From Alphaproteobacteria bacterium (GTDB taxonomy: Bacteria; Pseudomonadota; Alphaproteobacteria; Caulobacterales; Parvularculaceae), in NCBI GenBank assembly GCA_016125425.1, contig WGLT01000023.1, positions 1 through 64,000 of the forward strand: a stretch of DNA of 64,000 bases, in the 5' to 3' direction. The notes beneath the pieces are model-generated. The model saw only the letters and a program-made list of their open reading frames with translations, did not search any database and was not told the origin of the DNA. This document shows, in pieces, positions 21,590-35,323 of this stretch; the first letter of the stretch is position 1, and every line of letters starts with the position of its first letter. The translations under genes and the position numbers were made by a program.

Positions 21590-21606
21590 CAGGCCTCTTC
21601 AAACCT

Positions 21607-21923
21607 ATGCCGGCTGACAGCATCTCAATGACCGGCGGCGTTCTGTATGAAGTCGTCATCGACGTCGCGCCCGAAGCGCGCGCAGCCTATCTGGAATGGC
21701 TTCGTCCGCACATGGCCGAAATGCTGAATTTTGACGGCTTCCTATCCGCCGCGCTGTACCAAGACGCCGAAGACGACTGTCTTCTGACATGCCGTACAGG
21801 CTCGAATCGCGCCAGGCCCTCAACGCCTATCTTGCGGGGCCTGCGGCAAGCATGCGCGCCGACGGGCTGCGCCGCTTTGGCGACAAAATGAAGGCGCGAC
21901 GGCGCGTTCTTCTGCAGCTCTGA
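21607..21923 (+). pseudogene. DUF4286-like protein, frameshifted
   Basis: VLYEVVIDVAPEARAAYLEWLRPHMAEMLNFDGFLSAALYQDAEDDCLLTCR then in next frame YRLESRQALNAYLAGPAASMRADGLRRFGDKMKARRRVLLQL*. Confidence 0.7.
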
Positions 21924-22001
21924 ACCGAGTTTCTTTGGTCTTGATGATCGGTCGCTTAGGGCCCAAATCGGCCCGGCGGACAATATTTGCGAGGAGACAG
22001 A

Positions 22002-22292
22002 ATGCTTATTTCCACAACCCCGACGATCGAAGGCAAGACTATTCGCGACTATAAGGGCGTCGTCGCCGGCGAAACGATTCTCGGCGCCAATGTTTTCCGC
22101 AATCTGTTTGCAGGCAGTCGCGACATCGTCGGCGGGCGTTCCGTCTCCTATGAGGACTCGCTGCGCCAGGCCCGTCAGATCGCCATCGAGGAAATGGCCG
22201 AAGAAGCGCGAAAAATCGGCGCGGACGCTGTGATCGGGGTCGACGCCGATTATATGATGACGGCGGCCGGCGCCACGGTCACGTTTGGCTGA
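22002..22292 (+). CDS. YbjQ family (heavy-metal-binding domain) protein
   Basis: [47 protein letters not shown]...[12 protein letters not shown]. Confidence 0.93.
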   Translation: MLISTTPTIEGKTIRDYKGVVAGETILGANVFRNLFAGSRDIVGGRSVSYEDSLRQARQIAIEEMAEEARKIGADAVIGVDADYMMTAAGATVTFG

Positions 22293-22295
22293 TCC

Positions 22296-22631
22296 TCAGC
22301 CTGCGACCTCCTCGACGGCGGCGGCGGAGGCATTCGCCATCACCGACTCAATTCCGTTCATGCAGGCCGCCTCGCTTTCATACATTTGCGACGTCCCGAT
22401 CACTTCGTGATTTCGCGCCTTCAGCACAAAATAATGCTTGCCGCTCGACGCCTGTTTGCGCTCATAGCGGTCAGCTTCGCCCGCATTCTTCTTGACGGAC
22501 TCGACGCCGTTTTGCGCGCCCGACTTAGAGGAATAGCCTTCGCTGGCGAGAATAGGCTGGCCGTTAGCGGCCTTCAGCCTGAATCTGAATTCCCTGGCCT
22601 TGTCCTGATAGATCTCGAACTTACCCGCCAT
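22296..22631 (-). CDS. YegP/DUF1508 family protein with two repeats
   Basis: KFEIYQDKAREFRFRLKAANGQPILASEGYSSKSGAQNGVESVKKNA and second FVLKARNHEVIGTSQMYESEAACMNGIESV. Confidence 0.92.
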   Translation of the reverse strand: MAGKFEIYQDKAREFRFRLKAANGQPILASEGYSSKSGAQNGVESVKKNAGEADRYERKQASSGKHYFVLKARNHEVIGTSQMYESEAACMNGIESVMANASAAAVEEVAG

Positions 22632-22717
22632 TCGCGTCCTCCCTTTACATTATTCGAACGAGAGGGTCCGCCAGATCGCTTGCCGGATCAACCCCGTACG
22701 CCCAGCCTTCACGGCAA

Positions 22718-25081
22718 ATGTTCCAGAATCGTTCTCAGTCCGCTAGAGTGCCTGACGTGAACAGTAAGCTCTCAATTTCCGAACGCGCGCTGGCCGGCTT
22801 GACGGAGGCGCCGCGTTCTTTCGCGTCCGATGCGCCCTATCTCGAAAGCCTTAACGAGGCGCAGCGCGAGGCCGTGCTGGCCACCGAAGGGCCGGTGCTG
22901 ATGCTCGCCGGCGCCGGCACAGGCAAGACCCGCGCGCTGACGACCAGGCTCGCCCACATCCTCGCAACCGGACGCGCCCGCCCTCAACAGATCCTTGCGG
23001 TCACATTCACCAACAAGGCCGCGCGTGAGATGAAGGAACGGATCGGCGCGCTCATTGGCGAGCGGGTCGAAGGCATGAGATGGCTGGGCACGTTTCACTC
23101 GATCGGCGCGCAGATATTGCGGCGCCACGCCGAGGCGGTCGGTCTTCGGGCCTCATTCACCATAATCGATGCAGACGATCAGGTCCGGCTCGCCAAACAG
23201 GTGATTGAAGCGGCGGGCCTCGATGAAAAACGCTGGTCAGGGCGCGGCCTCGCCGCCGCCATCGACGCATGGAAAAATCGCGGTCTCACGCCAGCCAAGG
23301 TGCCGTCCGAAGAAAGCTGGCGCTTTGCAGACGGCAAGGCGATCGATCTCTATGCGGCCTACCAACAACGCCTCATCACACTAAACGCCGCCGATTTCGG
23401 CGACCTGCTTGTCCACAATCTGACGATCTTCGCGACCCAGCCGCACGTTCTGGCCGATTACCAGACTCGCTTCCGCTATATGCTGGTCGACGAATACCAG
23501 GACACGAATGTCGCGCAATATCTGTGGCTGCGTCTGCTCGCCCAAAAGCACAAGAACATTTGCTGCGTCGGCGACGACGACCAGTCGATCTATGGCTGGC
23601 GCGGCGCCGAGGTCGAGAACATCCTGAAATTCGAGACGGACTTTCCCGGCGCGAAAGTCATCCGCCTCGAAAGAAACTACCGCTCGCCCCCGTCCATTCT
23701 CGCCGCAGCGTCAGGACTCATTTCGGAAAACAAGGCGCGGCTCGGCAAGACCTTGTGGACCGACCGGACTGAAGACGAGCGGGTGAAAGTGCGCGGAGTG
23801 TGGGACGGCGAAGAGGAGGCGCGTCTCATCGGCGAAGACATAGAGGCGGAGCAATATAAGGGACGCTCGCTCTCAGACATGGCCGTGTTAGTTCGCGCAT
23901 CCTTTCAAATGCGCGCTTTTGAAGAGCGTTTCAACACGCTTGGACTTCCCTACAAAGTCGTCGGCGGCCCGCGTTTCTATGAGCGCGAGGAAACGCGCGA
24001 CGCTCTCGCCTATCTGAGGCTCATCAGGAGCGGCGACGACGATTTGTCTTTCGACCGCATAGTCAACAAGCCGCGGCGCGGCCTTGGCGACAAGGCGCTG
24101 CAAACCCTGCATAAGATCGCTCGCGCGAAATCCGCGCCCTTGATGACCGCGGCGAAATACGCGCTGGAATCGGATGATCTCCACGGCGCTGCGAAGAAAT
24201 CGCTCCGGCAATTCATTGATGCGATCGAACGCTGGTCGCGCGACGCAAAGGACATGCCGCCTGCTGACATTGCAGAGCTTGTCCTTGAAGAGTCCGGTTA
24301 TATCGACATGTGGAAGACTTCGAAGTCAGCACAGGCGGAAGGCAAGCTCGACAATCTCAAAGAGCTTGTGCAGGCGGCGTCCGAATTCGATACGCTCGAA
24401 GCCTATCTCGATCATGTCGCGCTCGTTTCGGAGCTGAACGAATCCGCCGTTGAAGGACAAGTCTGGCTGATGACGCTTCATGCGGCAAAGGGCCTCGAGT
24501 TTCCGATTGTGTTTCTGCCGGGCTGGGAAGAAGGAATTTTCCCCTCGCAGCGCGCGCTCGACGAAAAAGGCAATGCCGCGCTCGAAGAAGAAAGGCGCCT
24601 TGCTTATGTCGGGATCACCCGCGCCAGGGAGAGCTGTCGGATATCGTTCGCGGCGAACCGCCAGATATTCGGACGATGGCAAAACTCGATCCCGTCGCGC
24701 TTTGTTGACGAACTCCCCGAGGAGGCGGTCGAAATCGTCTCCCAGCCGGGTCTTTATGGCGCAGCGGCCGCTCAGTTCGCCGCTCAGTCGAATTTCGACG
24801 GAACGAAACTGACAGAGGATGCTTATTACGACAATCCGGGCTGGCGACGCGCCCGCGCGGCGAGCGCGAGACCTTCCCCCGCGCCGCCCATGATTGAAGG
24901 TCGCGCGAAGACAGTTTCGGTGTCGGCGCCCGGCCGATCAAAATTCGCCGTCGGCGCGCGCGTATTCCACCAGAAATTCGGATACGGAAGAGTTTCCGCG
25001 GCTGAGGGGCAAAAACTTACCGTCGACTTCGAACATTCCGGTCCGAAAAAGGTCATCGACACTTTCCTCGAAAGCGCGTGA
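22718..25081 (+). CDS. UvrD/PcrA-type ATP-dependent DNA helicase
   Basis: LNEAQREAVLATEGPVLMLAGAGTGKTRALTTR, VDEYQDTNVAQYLWL, GDDDQSIYGWRGA, TLHAAKGLEFPIVFLPGWEEGIFP; GTG at 22757 is an alternative start. Confidence 0.93.
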   Translation: MFQNRSQSARVPDVNSKLSISERALAGLTEAPRSFASDAPYLESLNEAQREAVLATEGPVLMLAGAGTGKTRALTTRLAHILATGRARPQQILAVTFTNKAAREMKERIGALIGERVEGMRWLGTFHSIGAQILRRHAEAVGLRASFTIIDADDQVRLAKQVIEAAGLDEKRWSGRGLAAAIDAWKNRGLTPAKVPSEESWRFADGKAIDLYAAYQQRLITLNAADFGDLLVHNLTIFATQPHVLADYQTRFRYMLVDEYQDTNVAQYLWLRLLAQKHKNICCVGDDDQSIYGWRGAEVENILKFETDFPGAKVIRLERNYRSPPSILAAASGLISENKARLGKTLWTDRTEDERVKVRGVWDGEEEARLIGEDIEAEQYKGRSLSDMAVLVRASFQMRAFEERFNTLGLPYKVVGGPRFYEREETRDALAYLRLIRSGDDDLSFDRIVNKPRRGLGDKALQTLHKIARAKSAPLMTAAKYALESDDLHGAAKKSLRQFIDAIERWSRDAKDMPPADIAELVLEESGYIDMWKTSKSAQAEGKLDNLKELVQAASEFDTLEAYLDHVALVSELNESAVEGQVWLMTLHAAKGLEFPIVFLPGWEEGIFPSQRALDEKGNAALEEERRLAYVGITRARESCRISFAANRQIFGRWQNSIPSRFVDELPEEAVEIVSQPGLYGAAAAQFAAQSNFDGTKLTEDAYYDNPGWRRARAASARPSPAPPMIEGRAKTVSVSAPGRSKFAVGARVFHQKFGYGRVSAAEGQKLTVDFEHSGPKKVIDTFLESA

Positions 25082-25096
25082 AACGCCCCCGTCGGG

Positions 25097-26194
25097 CTAG
25101 TCGAAGAGGTCGATCGTCCGACGCAAATCGCTAATGTCGGCGGTGAACCCCTCCTCCGCGGGGTCGCCGACCATAAATCCGTAGCGAATCCCAAGGTGAT
25201 CCGTATACTGTTTGGCTACGGTGCAGAAACGGTCTGGGGGCGTGATGGCGAGGAATCCAGCGCCGGCGGGGAGAAAAAGGATCGCGTGCATGAGATGACT
25301 GCCTTCAACGCCGGCAATCAACGTCGCGCCGTAGAGCGCAGCTGCGATTTCTTCGACGCTCGCCTTCGCCGGCTCCAATATGTCGAAGCCGTCGTGAGAG
25401 AGTTCTTCCGCGACCAGACCTTCATTGATGAATCGGCGCCCGCCCCTGTCGACATGGCCGCGCTTTATGAATACGCGCCGCCCCGCCGCGCGCGGCGCCC
25501 CTAATCGCTCGCACACAGTGTTTCGCAATTGTTCAAGCCTGTCGCCCTTGTGCGACGTGAATTCCTCGTCATCGAAGAGGATAAGACTGCGAAACCTCAC
25601 ATTCTCTGCGGCGCGCCACGGCAGATCGAGCAGACGAACATATCCGTCGAAATGCCCGCCGCCGCGAATATGCGTATGAAGCGCCGGCGGCTTTGGAGAG
25701 ATCGGTTCGCCATATTTGCTCGCAAGCAGAGCGAGGGGCGCATCGTCCGAAAGCCAGTGCCCGAAGAAGGCAAGGCCGAGATAGGACCCGGCAAGCGCGC
25801 CCTCTTCGATGTCGAGAACGGGAAAATCGCGCGCCGGATAACGCGGCGTCTCAAGCGGAAGCAGAGGCTTTTCAGCCCGGCCGCAATGGATCGCGCCCAG
25901 ATAAAGCATCGCGTCGGCGAATCGCCGCGCGACGAGCGGGGGACGTTCGAAAACGCCCCCGAAGACCCGCTTGATTTCGACCTCCCGCGACGACCAGGCT
26001 TCGATCACCCGCGCTTTTTCAAATTGTCCGTCCAGAAAGACGGAAGGAGGCGTCTCCACGCGCTGCGCGGGCGCGATTTCCCAGGTTTGCTCCGCAACGT
26101 CTTCGAGAACGCGTGACAAGCCGAGTTTTCGCGACAGTCGGAACTGATGGCGCCGCCGCGCCAGATCGGCATGCTTCAGAAATTCCAGCATCAC
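25097..26194 (-). CDS. Glycosyltransferase family 61-like protein
   Basis: FFGHWLSDDAPLALL, VFIKRGHVDRGGRRFINE, LIAGVEGSHLMHAILFLPAGA. Confidence 0.8.
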   Translation of the reverse strand: MMLEFLKHADLARRRHQFRLSRKLGLSRVLEDVAEQTWEIAPAQRVETPPSVFLDGQFEKARVIEAWSSREVEIKRVFGGVFERPPLVARRFADAMLYLGAIHCGRAEKPLLPLETPRYPARDFPVLDIEEGALAGSYLGLAFFGHWLSDDAPLALLASKYGEPISPKPPALHTHIRGGGHFDGYVRLLDLPWRAAENVRFRSLILFDDEEFTSHKGDRLEQLRNTVCERLGAPRAAGRRVFIKRGHVDRGGRRFINEGLVAEELSHDGFDILEPAKASVEEIAAALYGATLIAGVEGSHLMHAILFLPAGAGFLAITPPDRFCTVAKQYTDHLGIRYGFMVGDPAEEGFTADISDLRRTIDLFD

Positions 26195-26291
26195 GCTCCC
26201 CCGGGCGGATCCTTCGCGCTTTGCTCCGCCCGCTGGCGAGGTTATAGCGGACGGAGGTGAAAACGAATGGTTTCCGGAGCGAAGGCCGCCC

Positions 26292-27170
26292 GTGACGACG
26301 AAAGCGATTTGGACCGGACCGCGGGCGGCGCTCGAGGAGGCGGAAATCCTCTTGAGCGAGGCGCTCTATCCGCCGCCAGGGGCCGTCAGCTTCACGAAAA
26401 GCGACGACGCGGCGGACGACGAGGACGCCCTGTGGCGGCTCGAGGCCTATTTCGACACAGCGCCCGAGCCTGCCGGACTCAAAGCGTTGCTCGATCAAAC
26501 GGGGATCGGCGCGCCTCAATTCGAAGATCTTCCCGAAATCGACTGGGTGGCGCACGCGCTGTCCGGCCTGGGGATCGTCAGGGCCGGACGGTTCGTCCTT
26601 TATGGCGCGCACGACGCCGACAAACTTCCCGGAGAAGACGGCCTCATTCCGATTCGAATCGACGCCAATCAAGCTTTCGGAACCGGCCATCACCCAACGA
26701 CAGCGGGGTGCCTGACGCTGCTCGACCGCCTGGCCGGCATGGCGCCCGAGCGCATTCTCGACCTTGGAACCGGATCGGCTGTTCTCGCTATCGCAGCGGC
26801 CAAGCTATGGAACAAGCCGGTCCTCGCCGCAGACATCGATGAGACATCCGTGAAAATCGCGCGGGAGAATGTCGACTTAAACGGCGTCGCGGATTTGATC
26901 GATGTTGTCGTCTCCGACGGCTTTGCACACGAAAAGATAGCGTCGGTCGCCGTTTTCGACTTCATCTTCGCGAACATTCTGGCCGGGCCGCTCATTGAGC
27001 TCGCGCCTGCGATGGCGGCGCACGCCGGCCGCTCGGGCCGCGTTATGCTCGCCGGGCTCATGGCCGACCAAGAGGCCAAGGTTACGGGCGCTTATCAGGC
27101 GGCCGGCTTTCGCATGATCAACCGCCTGGATCACAAGGTCTGGCCTGTCCTCCTCTTCGCAAAGCCTTGA
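26292..27170 (+). CDS. prmA: 50S ribosomal protein L11 methyltransferase
   Basis: IDANQAFGTGHHPTTAGCL, RILDLGTGSAVLAIAAAKLW, FIFANILAGPLIELAP. Confidence 0.93.
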   Translation: MTTKAIWTGPRAALEEAEILLSEALYPPPGAVSFTKSDDAADDEDALWRLEAYFDTAPEPAGLKALLDQTGIGAPQFEDLPEIDWVAHALSGLGIVRAGRFVLYGAHDADKLPGEDGLIPIRIDANQAFGTGHHPTTAGCLTLLDRLAGMAPERILDLGTGSAVLAIAAAKLWNKPVLAADIDETSVKIARENVDLNGVADLIDVVVSDGFAHEKIASVAVFDFIFANILAGPLIELAPAMAAHAGRSGRVMLAGLMADQEAKVTGAYQAAGFRMINRLDHKVWPVLLFAKP

Positions 27171-27236
27171 ATTGAACCGGTCTTGAGCCTGAAGGGCCGC
27201 GCCGTCATATTAGGGCGACAAGAAGGGCCGCCCCGC

Positions 27237-29051
27237 ATGTTCCAGACCTACGAACCTGTTTCAGACCGATCATTCGCGAAAAAGCACCTGCCGCTTCTCC
27301 GAGCGGAGATGAAGAAGCAGAACCTCGACGGCTTTATCATTCCGCATGACGACGAATATCAGAATGAATACATCCCGGCCTATGCCGAGCGGCTCATGTG
27401 GGCGTCCGGCTTTTCGGGATCGGCGGGCGCGGCGATCGTCTTCCAGGACTCGGCCGTCATCTTCGTCGACGGACGGTATACGCTGCAAGTTCGACAACAG
27501 GCTGACGACGCCTTCTTCGCCTATGAAGACATCACCGACACTTCGCCCGATCAGTGGCTCGCGGCGAACGCCAAGAAAGGCGCGCGCATCGGCTATGATC
27601 CGATGCTGCATACGAGCGCCGGCGTCGCCAAGCTCGAAGCCGCCGCCAAAAAGGCGGGCTTCAGTCTTATCGCCGTCGCGGAGAATCCGGTCGATCTAGC
27701 GTGGGAGGACCAACCGCCCTTCCCAAGCGCGCGCATTATACCTCATGGCGTTGAGTTCGCGGGCCGCTCATCCGAAGAGAAAAGAAAAGAGATCGCCGCG
27801 GCGGTGAAAGAGGCGGGGGCGGACGCAGTTTTGATCACGGCGCCGCCGTCCATTGACTGGCTGTTCAATATCCGCGGCGGCGACGTATCGAGAACTCCCC
27901 TCGCCTTGGGCCGCGCGATTGTCGACCGGAACGGCGAAGCGACGCTGTTTATCGCTCCGGAAAAGGTCGGCAACGAACTTTCGGCGCATCTCGGGCCGTC
28001 TGTCGACGTGCGTCCGGAAGCGCAGATATCCGCTGCGCTTGAAAAACTCGGCGCTGAAGGCAAATCGATCGCCCTCGATCCGGCGCTTGCTCCGGCTAAA
28101 TATGCGCAAGTCTTGAAAGACGCTGGCGCCAAAGTCATCGATATGACGGATCCGTGCGCCTTGCCGCGCGCATGCAAGAACGAAACGGAGCTTAAGGGAA
28201 CGCGCGCAGCCCATGTTCGCGACGGCGCGGCGGTGACGCGATTCTTGCGCTGGCTGTCGATCGAGGCTCCCAACGGCATCGATGAAATCACCGCCGCTCA
28301 AAGGCTCGAATCCATGCGTGCGGAGGGCGGCGATCTTGTCGACATCAGTTTCGACACAATCTCAGGCGCCGGGCCTAACGGCGCCATCGTTCACTATAAG
28401 GTGAATACGCAAACCAACCGCAAAATCGAGAAAAACTCACTCTTCCTCATCGACTCTGGCGCGCAATATCGCGACGGCACGACGGACATTACGCGCACCG
28501 TCGCAATCGGAGAACCGACGGCGGAGATGCGCGACCGATTCACGCGCGTTCTTAAAGGCCACATCGCGCTGGCGACCATGCGGTTTCCGGCCGGCACGAC
28601 AGGCTCGCAACTCGATGCGATGGCGCGGAAGCCGCTCTGGGACGCCGGTCTCGATTACGATCACGGCACCGGACATGGAGTCGGAAGCTTTCTGGGCGTG
28701 CATGAAGGACCGCAGCGCATCGCCAAGGCCGCAAACTCCCAAGCTCTGAAGCCTGGCATGATCATCTCCAATGAGCCTGGCTATTACAAAGCCGGCGAAT
28801 TCGGCATCCGGATAGAAAATCTTGTCGTCGTGACGCCGCCTCAGCCGATTGAAGGCGGCGAGCGGGAAATGATGGGTTTCGAAACGATTACGCTTGCGCC
28901 GATCGATCTTAACCTCGTCGTTCCCGCGCTCCTCACCGAGACTGAACGGCATTGGCTGAACAAATATCACGCGCGCGTGCGTCAGACTCTGACGCCCTTT
29001 CTTTCAAAGGAAGACGCCGCATGGCTCGCCGAGGCGACGCGCGCAATCTGA
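27237..29051 (+). CDS. Aminopeptidase P family (M24B) protein
   Basis: GFIIPHDDEYQNEYIPAYAERLMWASGFSGSAG, DSGAQYRDGTTDITRT, GTGHGVGSFLGVHEGPQRI. Confidence 0.93.
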   Translation: MFQTYEPVSDRSFAKKHLPLLRAEMKKQNLDGFIIPHDDEYQNEYIPAYAERLMWASGFSGSAGAAIVFQDSAVIFVDGRYTLQVRQQADDAFFAYEDITDTSPDQWLAANAKKGARIGYDPMLHTSAGVAKLEAAAKKAGFSLIAVAENPVDLAWEDQPPFPSARIIPHGVEFAGRSSEEKRKEIAAAVKEAGADAVLITAPPSIDWLFNIRGGDVSRTPLALGRAIVDRNGEATLFIAPEKVGNELSAHLGPSVDVRPEAQISAALEKLGAEGKSIALDPALAPAKYAQVLKDAGAKVIDMTDPCALPRACKNETELKGTRAAHVRDGAAVTRFLRWLSIEAPNGIDEITAAQRLESMRAEGGDLVDISFDTISGAGPNGAIVHYKVNTQTNRKIEKNSLFLIDSGAQYRDGTTDITRTVAIGEPTAEMRDRFTRVLKGHIALATMRFPAGTTGSQLDAMARKPLWDAGLDYDHGTGHGVGSFLGVHEGPQRIAKAANSQALKPGMIISNEPGYYKAGEFGIRIENLVVVTPPQPIEGGEREMMGFETITLAPIDLNLVVPALLTETERHWLNKYHARVRQTLTPFLSKEDAAWLAEATRAI

Positions 29052-29057
29052 CAGATA

Positions 29058-32937
<3,880 letters not shown>

Positions 32938-33043
32938 GGCCGCCCGCAGGCCCCTCAAAACAACCCTTCCCGATTACAGGATTCGCGCCAGCCCGGAAAG
33001 GAGACCCGATTCCCGCCGCTTCAGAGCGCGCATTTGCGGGGGT

Positions 33044-33970
33044 TCAGTGGGAGCCGGCGGGCGCCTTTCTGTCAGGCTCCGGCGGACGTACGTCGACATG
33101 CTTCAAGGTTTCGGTGTCGTTGTTCTGCATCGACTCGCCGGTATCCTCCAACTCCTGATTGGTCGCCGCACGGTGTTTCGGCGCGACAGGAAGACCCGCC
33201 TTGTCGATCAGCCCGCGTTTCTTGAAGAGCTCGTAGGCGTCCGCATACCACTTCGAACCCGGGTAATTGTAGCCGAGCACAGCCGCCGTCTGGCGCGCTT
33301 CGTCGACGACGCCAAGTTGAAGATACGCCTCCGTCAGCCTTTCCAGCGCCTCGGGCACATGGCTCGTCGTTTGGTAGTGATTGATCACATATTTGAAGCG
33401 ATTGATCGCTGCAATTTGAGCATTCTGTTTGAGATAGAACCGCCCGACATACATCTCCTTGCCGGCGAGATGGTCATAAGTGAGGTCGAGCTTCAGCCGC
33501 GCGTCGCGCGCATATTCCGAATTCGGATATCGTTGAATGAGATCGTTCAGCGCGGCGACGGCCTTATTGGTGTTTTCCTGGTCGCGGCCGACATCCGTGA
33601 TCTGCTCGTAATAGCAAATCGCCTTGAGATAATACGCGTAGGGAGCATCCTTGTTGCCTGGATGCAGCGTGATGAACTGATCGAGAGCATCGACGGCTTT
33701 GTCGTAGTCGTTCGTCTCATAATAGGAGAACGCCTTCATCAACATGGCGCGCCGCGCCCACGGAGAATAGGGATGCTGGCGTTCAACCTCCTCAAACAGC
33801 TTGACCGCTTCGTCGTAACGCTTCTGTTCGAGCTTGTCGGAAGCCTGTTGGTAAAGCGTTTCTACCGGTCGCTCGACATAGGCGAATTTTTTCTTCCCGC
33901 CTGCACAGGCAGACAAGAACGCCAAAGTCGCCAGGATGGTGATTTTGTACGCCGAACTCTGAAAACGCAT
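33044..33970 (-). CDS. bamD: Outer membrane protein assembly factor BamD
   Basis: Lipobox LSAC, TPR motifs HPYSPWARRAMLMKAFSYYETNDYDKAVDALDQFI. Confidence 0.93.
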   Translation of the reverse strand: MRFQSSAYKITILATLAFLSACAGGKKKFAYVERPVETLYQQASDKLEQKRYDEAVKLFEEVERQHPYSPWARRAMLMKAFSYYETNDYDKAVDALDQFITLHPGNKDAPYAYYLKAICYYEQITDVGRDQENTNKAVAALNDLIQRYPNSEYARDARLKLDLTYDHLAGKEMYVGRFYLKQNAQIAAINRFKYVINHYQTTSHVPEALERLTEAYLQLGVVDEARQTAAVLGYNYPGSKWYADAYELFKKRGLIDKAGLPVAPKHRAATNQELEDTGESMQNNDTETLKHVDVRPPEPDRKAPAGSH

Positions 33971-34071
33971 TGCGCGCCGCTCGCCTTTCCCACGCCCCGC
34001 GCCCCGAAAAGGTCGGCCCGGGACAGCCTTGTTTTAGGGGGCGGCGTCCGGCCGGTCAAACGGCGTTGGCG

Positions 34072-34998
34072 TCATGCAATGGCGCGCGCGCTCTTCCCAC
34101 CCTCGAGCGGAACCACCCGGCGCTCTATCGCCGCCAGATCGGCCGCAAGGCGGCATACGAGCCGCGTGTTGAGATCATGGCCGGGCTTGTGGGCCCGCAC
34201 CTGTCCAAAGAGCGGCGCCCCCAGAAGACTCAGATCGCCGAGAAGATCCAGCGCCTTATGCAGGGCGAATTCGTTTGGATCGCGGAGCCCCTCCTCGTTG
34301 AGGATGCGCGCTCCGTCGACGACGATCGCATTATTGAGAGACCCGCCCAAACCGAAGCCCGCCTGGCGCATCGCTTCAACTTCGTGCAGCCGGCAGAATG
34401 TCCGCGCCGCCGCCAGACGCGCGACGTCGGCTGGATCGTCAAGGCGAAGGGCCGCGGATTGGCGGCCGATGGCGGGTTCCGGAAATTCGATCGACACATC
34501 CAGACGGCGGCCGGCGGCCGGCGCCGCCTCGACGAAACGGTCCCCGTCCTCGATCCGCACCGGCGCGCGGACCTCAATCGCCTCGCGCGCCGCCCCCAGA
34601 CGCCGCACCCCCGCCTCCTCGATGAGGGCGATCAGCGGGGCGGATGAACCGTCAAAGCCCGGAGGCTCCGGGCCGTCGATATCGACAATCGCATTGTCGA
34701 CGCCCGCGAGCATCAGCGCCGCCAGAACATGTTCGACCGTCATGACGGTCGCACCCGCGGCGTTTCTGAGACGCACGCCGAGCCGCGTGTCTGCAATGAA
34801 AGCGGCGCGCGCCGGAATGGCGATCTCGGCGTCCGGGAGCCTCGCTCCGTCGGGCGCTCGCAAATCCGTTCTACGAAAAACCACTCCAGATCCCGCCGGG
34901 GCCGGACGGAGCGTGATCCGCGTTTCATTCCCCGAATGCAGGGCCGCGCCGAAGCCGCTCGCCGCCCGCGCAAGGGTTGTCTGCTCTTGTACGCGCAT
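34072..34998 (-). CDS. lpxC: UDP-3-O-acyl-N-acetylglucosamine deacetylase
   Basis: TTLARAASGFGAALHSGNETRITLRPAPAGSGVVFRRTD, TVEHVLAALMLAGVDNA, HKALDLLGDL. Confidence 0.94.
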   Translation of the reverse strand: MRVQEQTTLARAASGFGAALHSGNETRITLRPAPAGSGVVFRRTDLRAPDGARLPDAEIAIPARAAFIADTRLGVRLRNAAGATVMTVEHVLAALMLAGVDNAIVDIDGPEPPGFDGSSAPLIALIEEAGVRRLGAAREAIEVRAPVRIEDGDRFVEAAPAAGRRLDVSIEFPEPAIGRQSAALRLDDPADVARLAAARTFCRLHEVEAMRQAGFGLGGSLNNAIVVDGARILNEEGLRDPNEFALHKALDLLGDLSLLGAPLFGQVRAHKPGHDLNTRLVCRLAADLAAIERRVVPLEGGKSARAIA

Positions 34999-35265
34999 GC
35001 GCTGATTGTTCTCTGACGGCGTTGCGAAGACCCGAGTGAAGCATCCTCTGACGCTTCGCGCGCGCAAAATGAAGCTTTATTTCCTTATGTTGCGCCCGCA
35101 GATCACCCTGGCCGGGCCGGCCGCCACGCCCGGTTCGGCGGCCCCACCCAGAGAACCAGAGCTCGAACACTGATCATTTCTTTCCAATAATATTCTTATT
35201 TATCAGTATGTTACGCGTGTTTTTTGTCACGGGCTCCCAATATCGTTCCGCCGCCGGTTACGCAC

Positions 35266-35294
35266 AAAAAGCGGCGCATCCTCTGCGCCGCCTT
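35266..35294 (-). terminator. Rho-independent terminator of ftsZ
   Basis: On the minus strand GCGGCGCA-GAGGA-TGCGCCGC-TTTTT. Confidence 0.85.
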
Positions 35295-35323
35295 CTCTGG
35301 AAACGCCTTTCGCGCTCTGTGTC

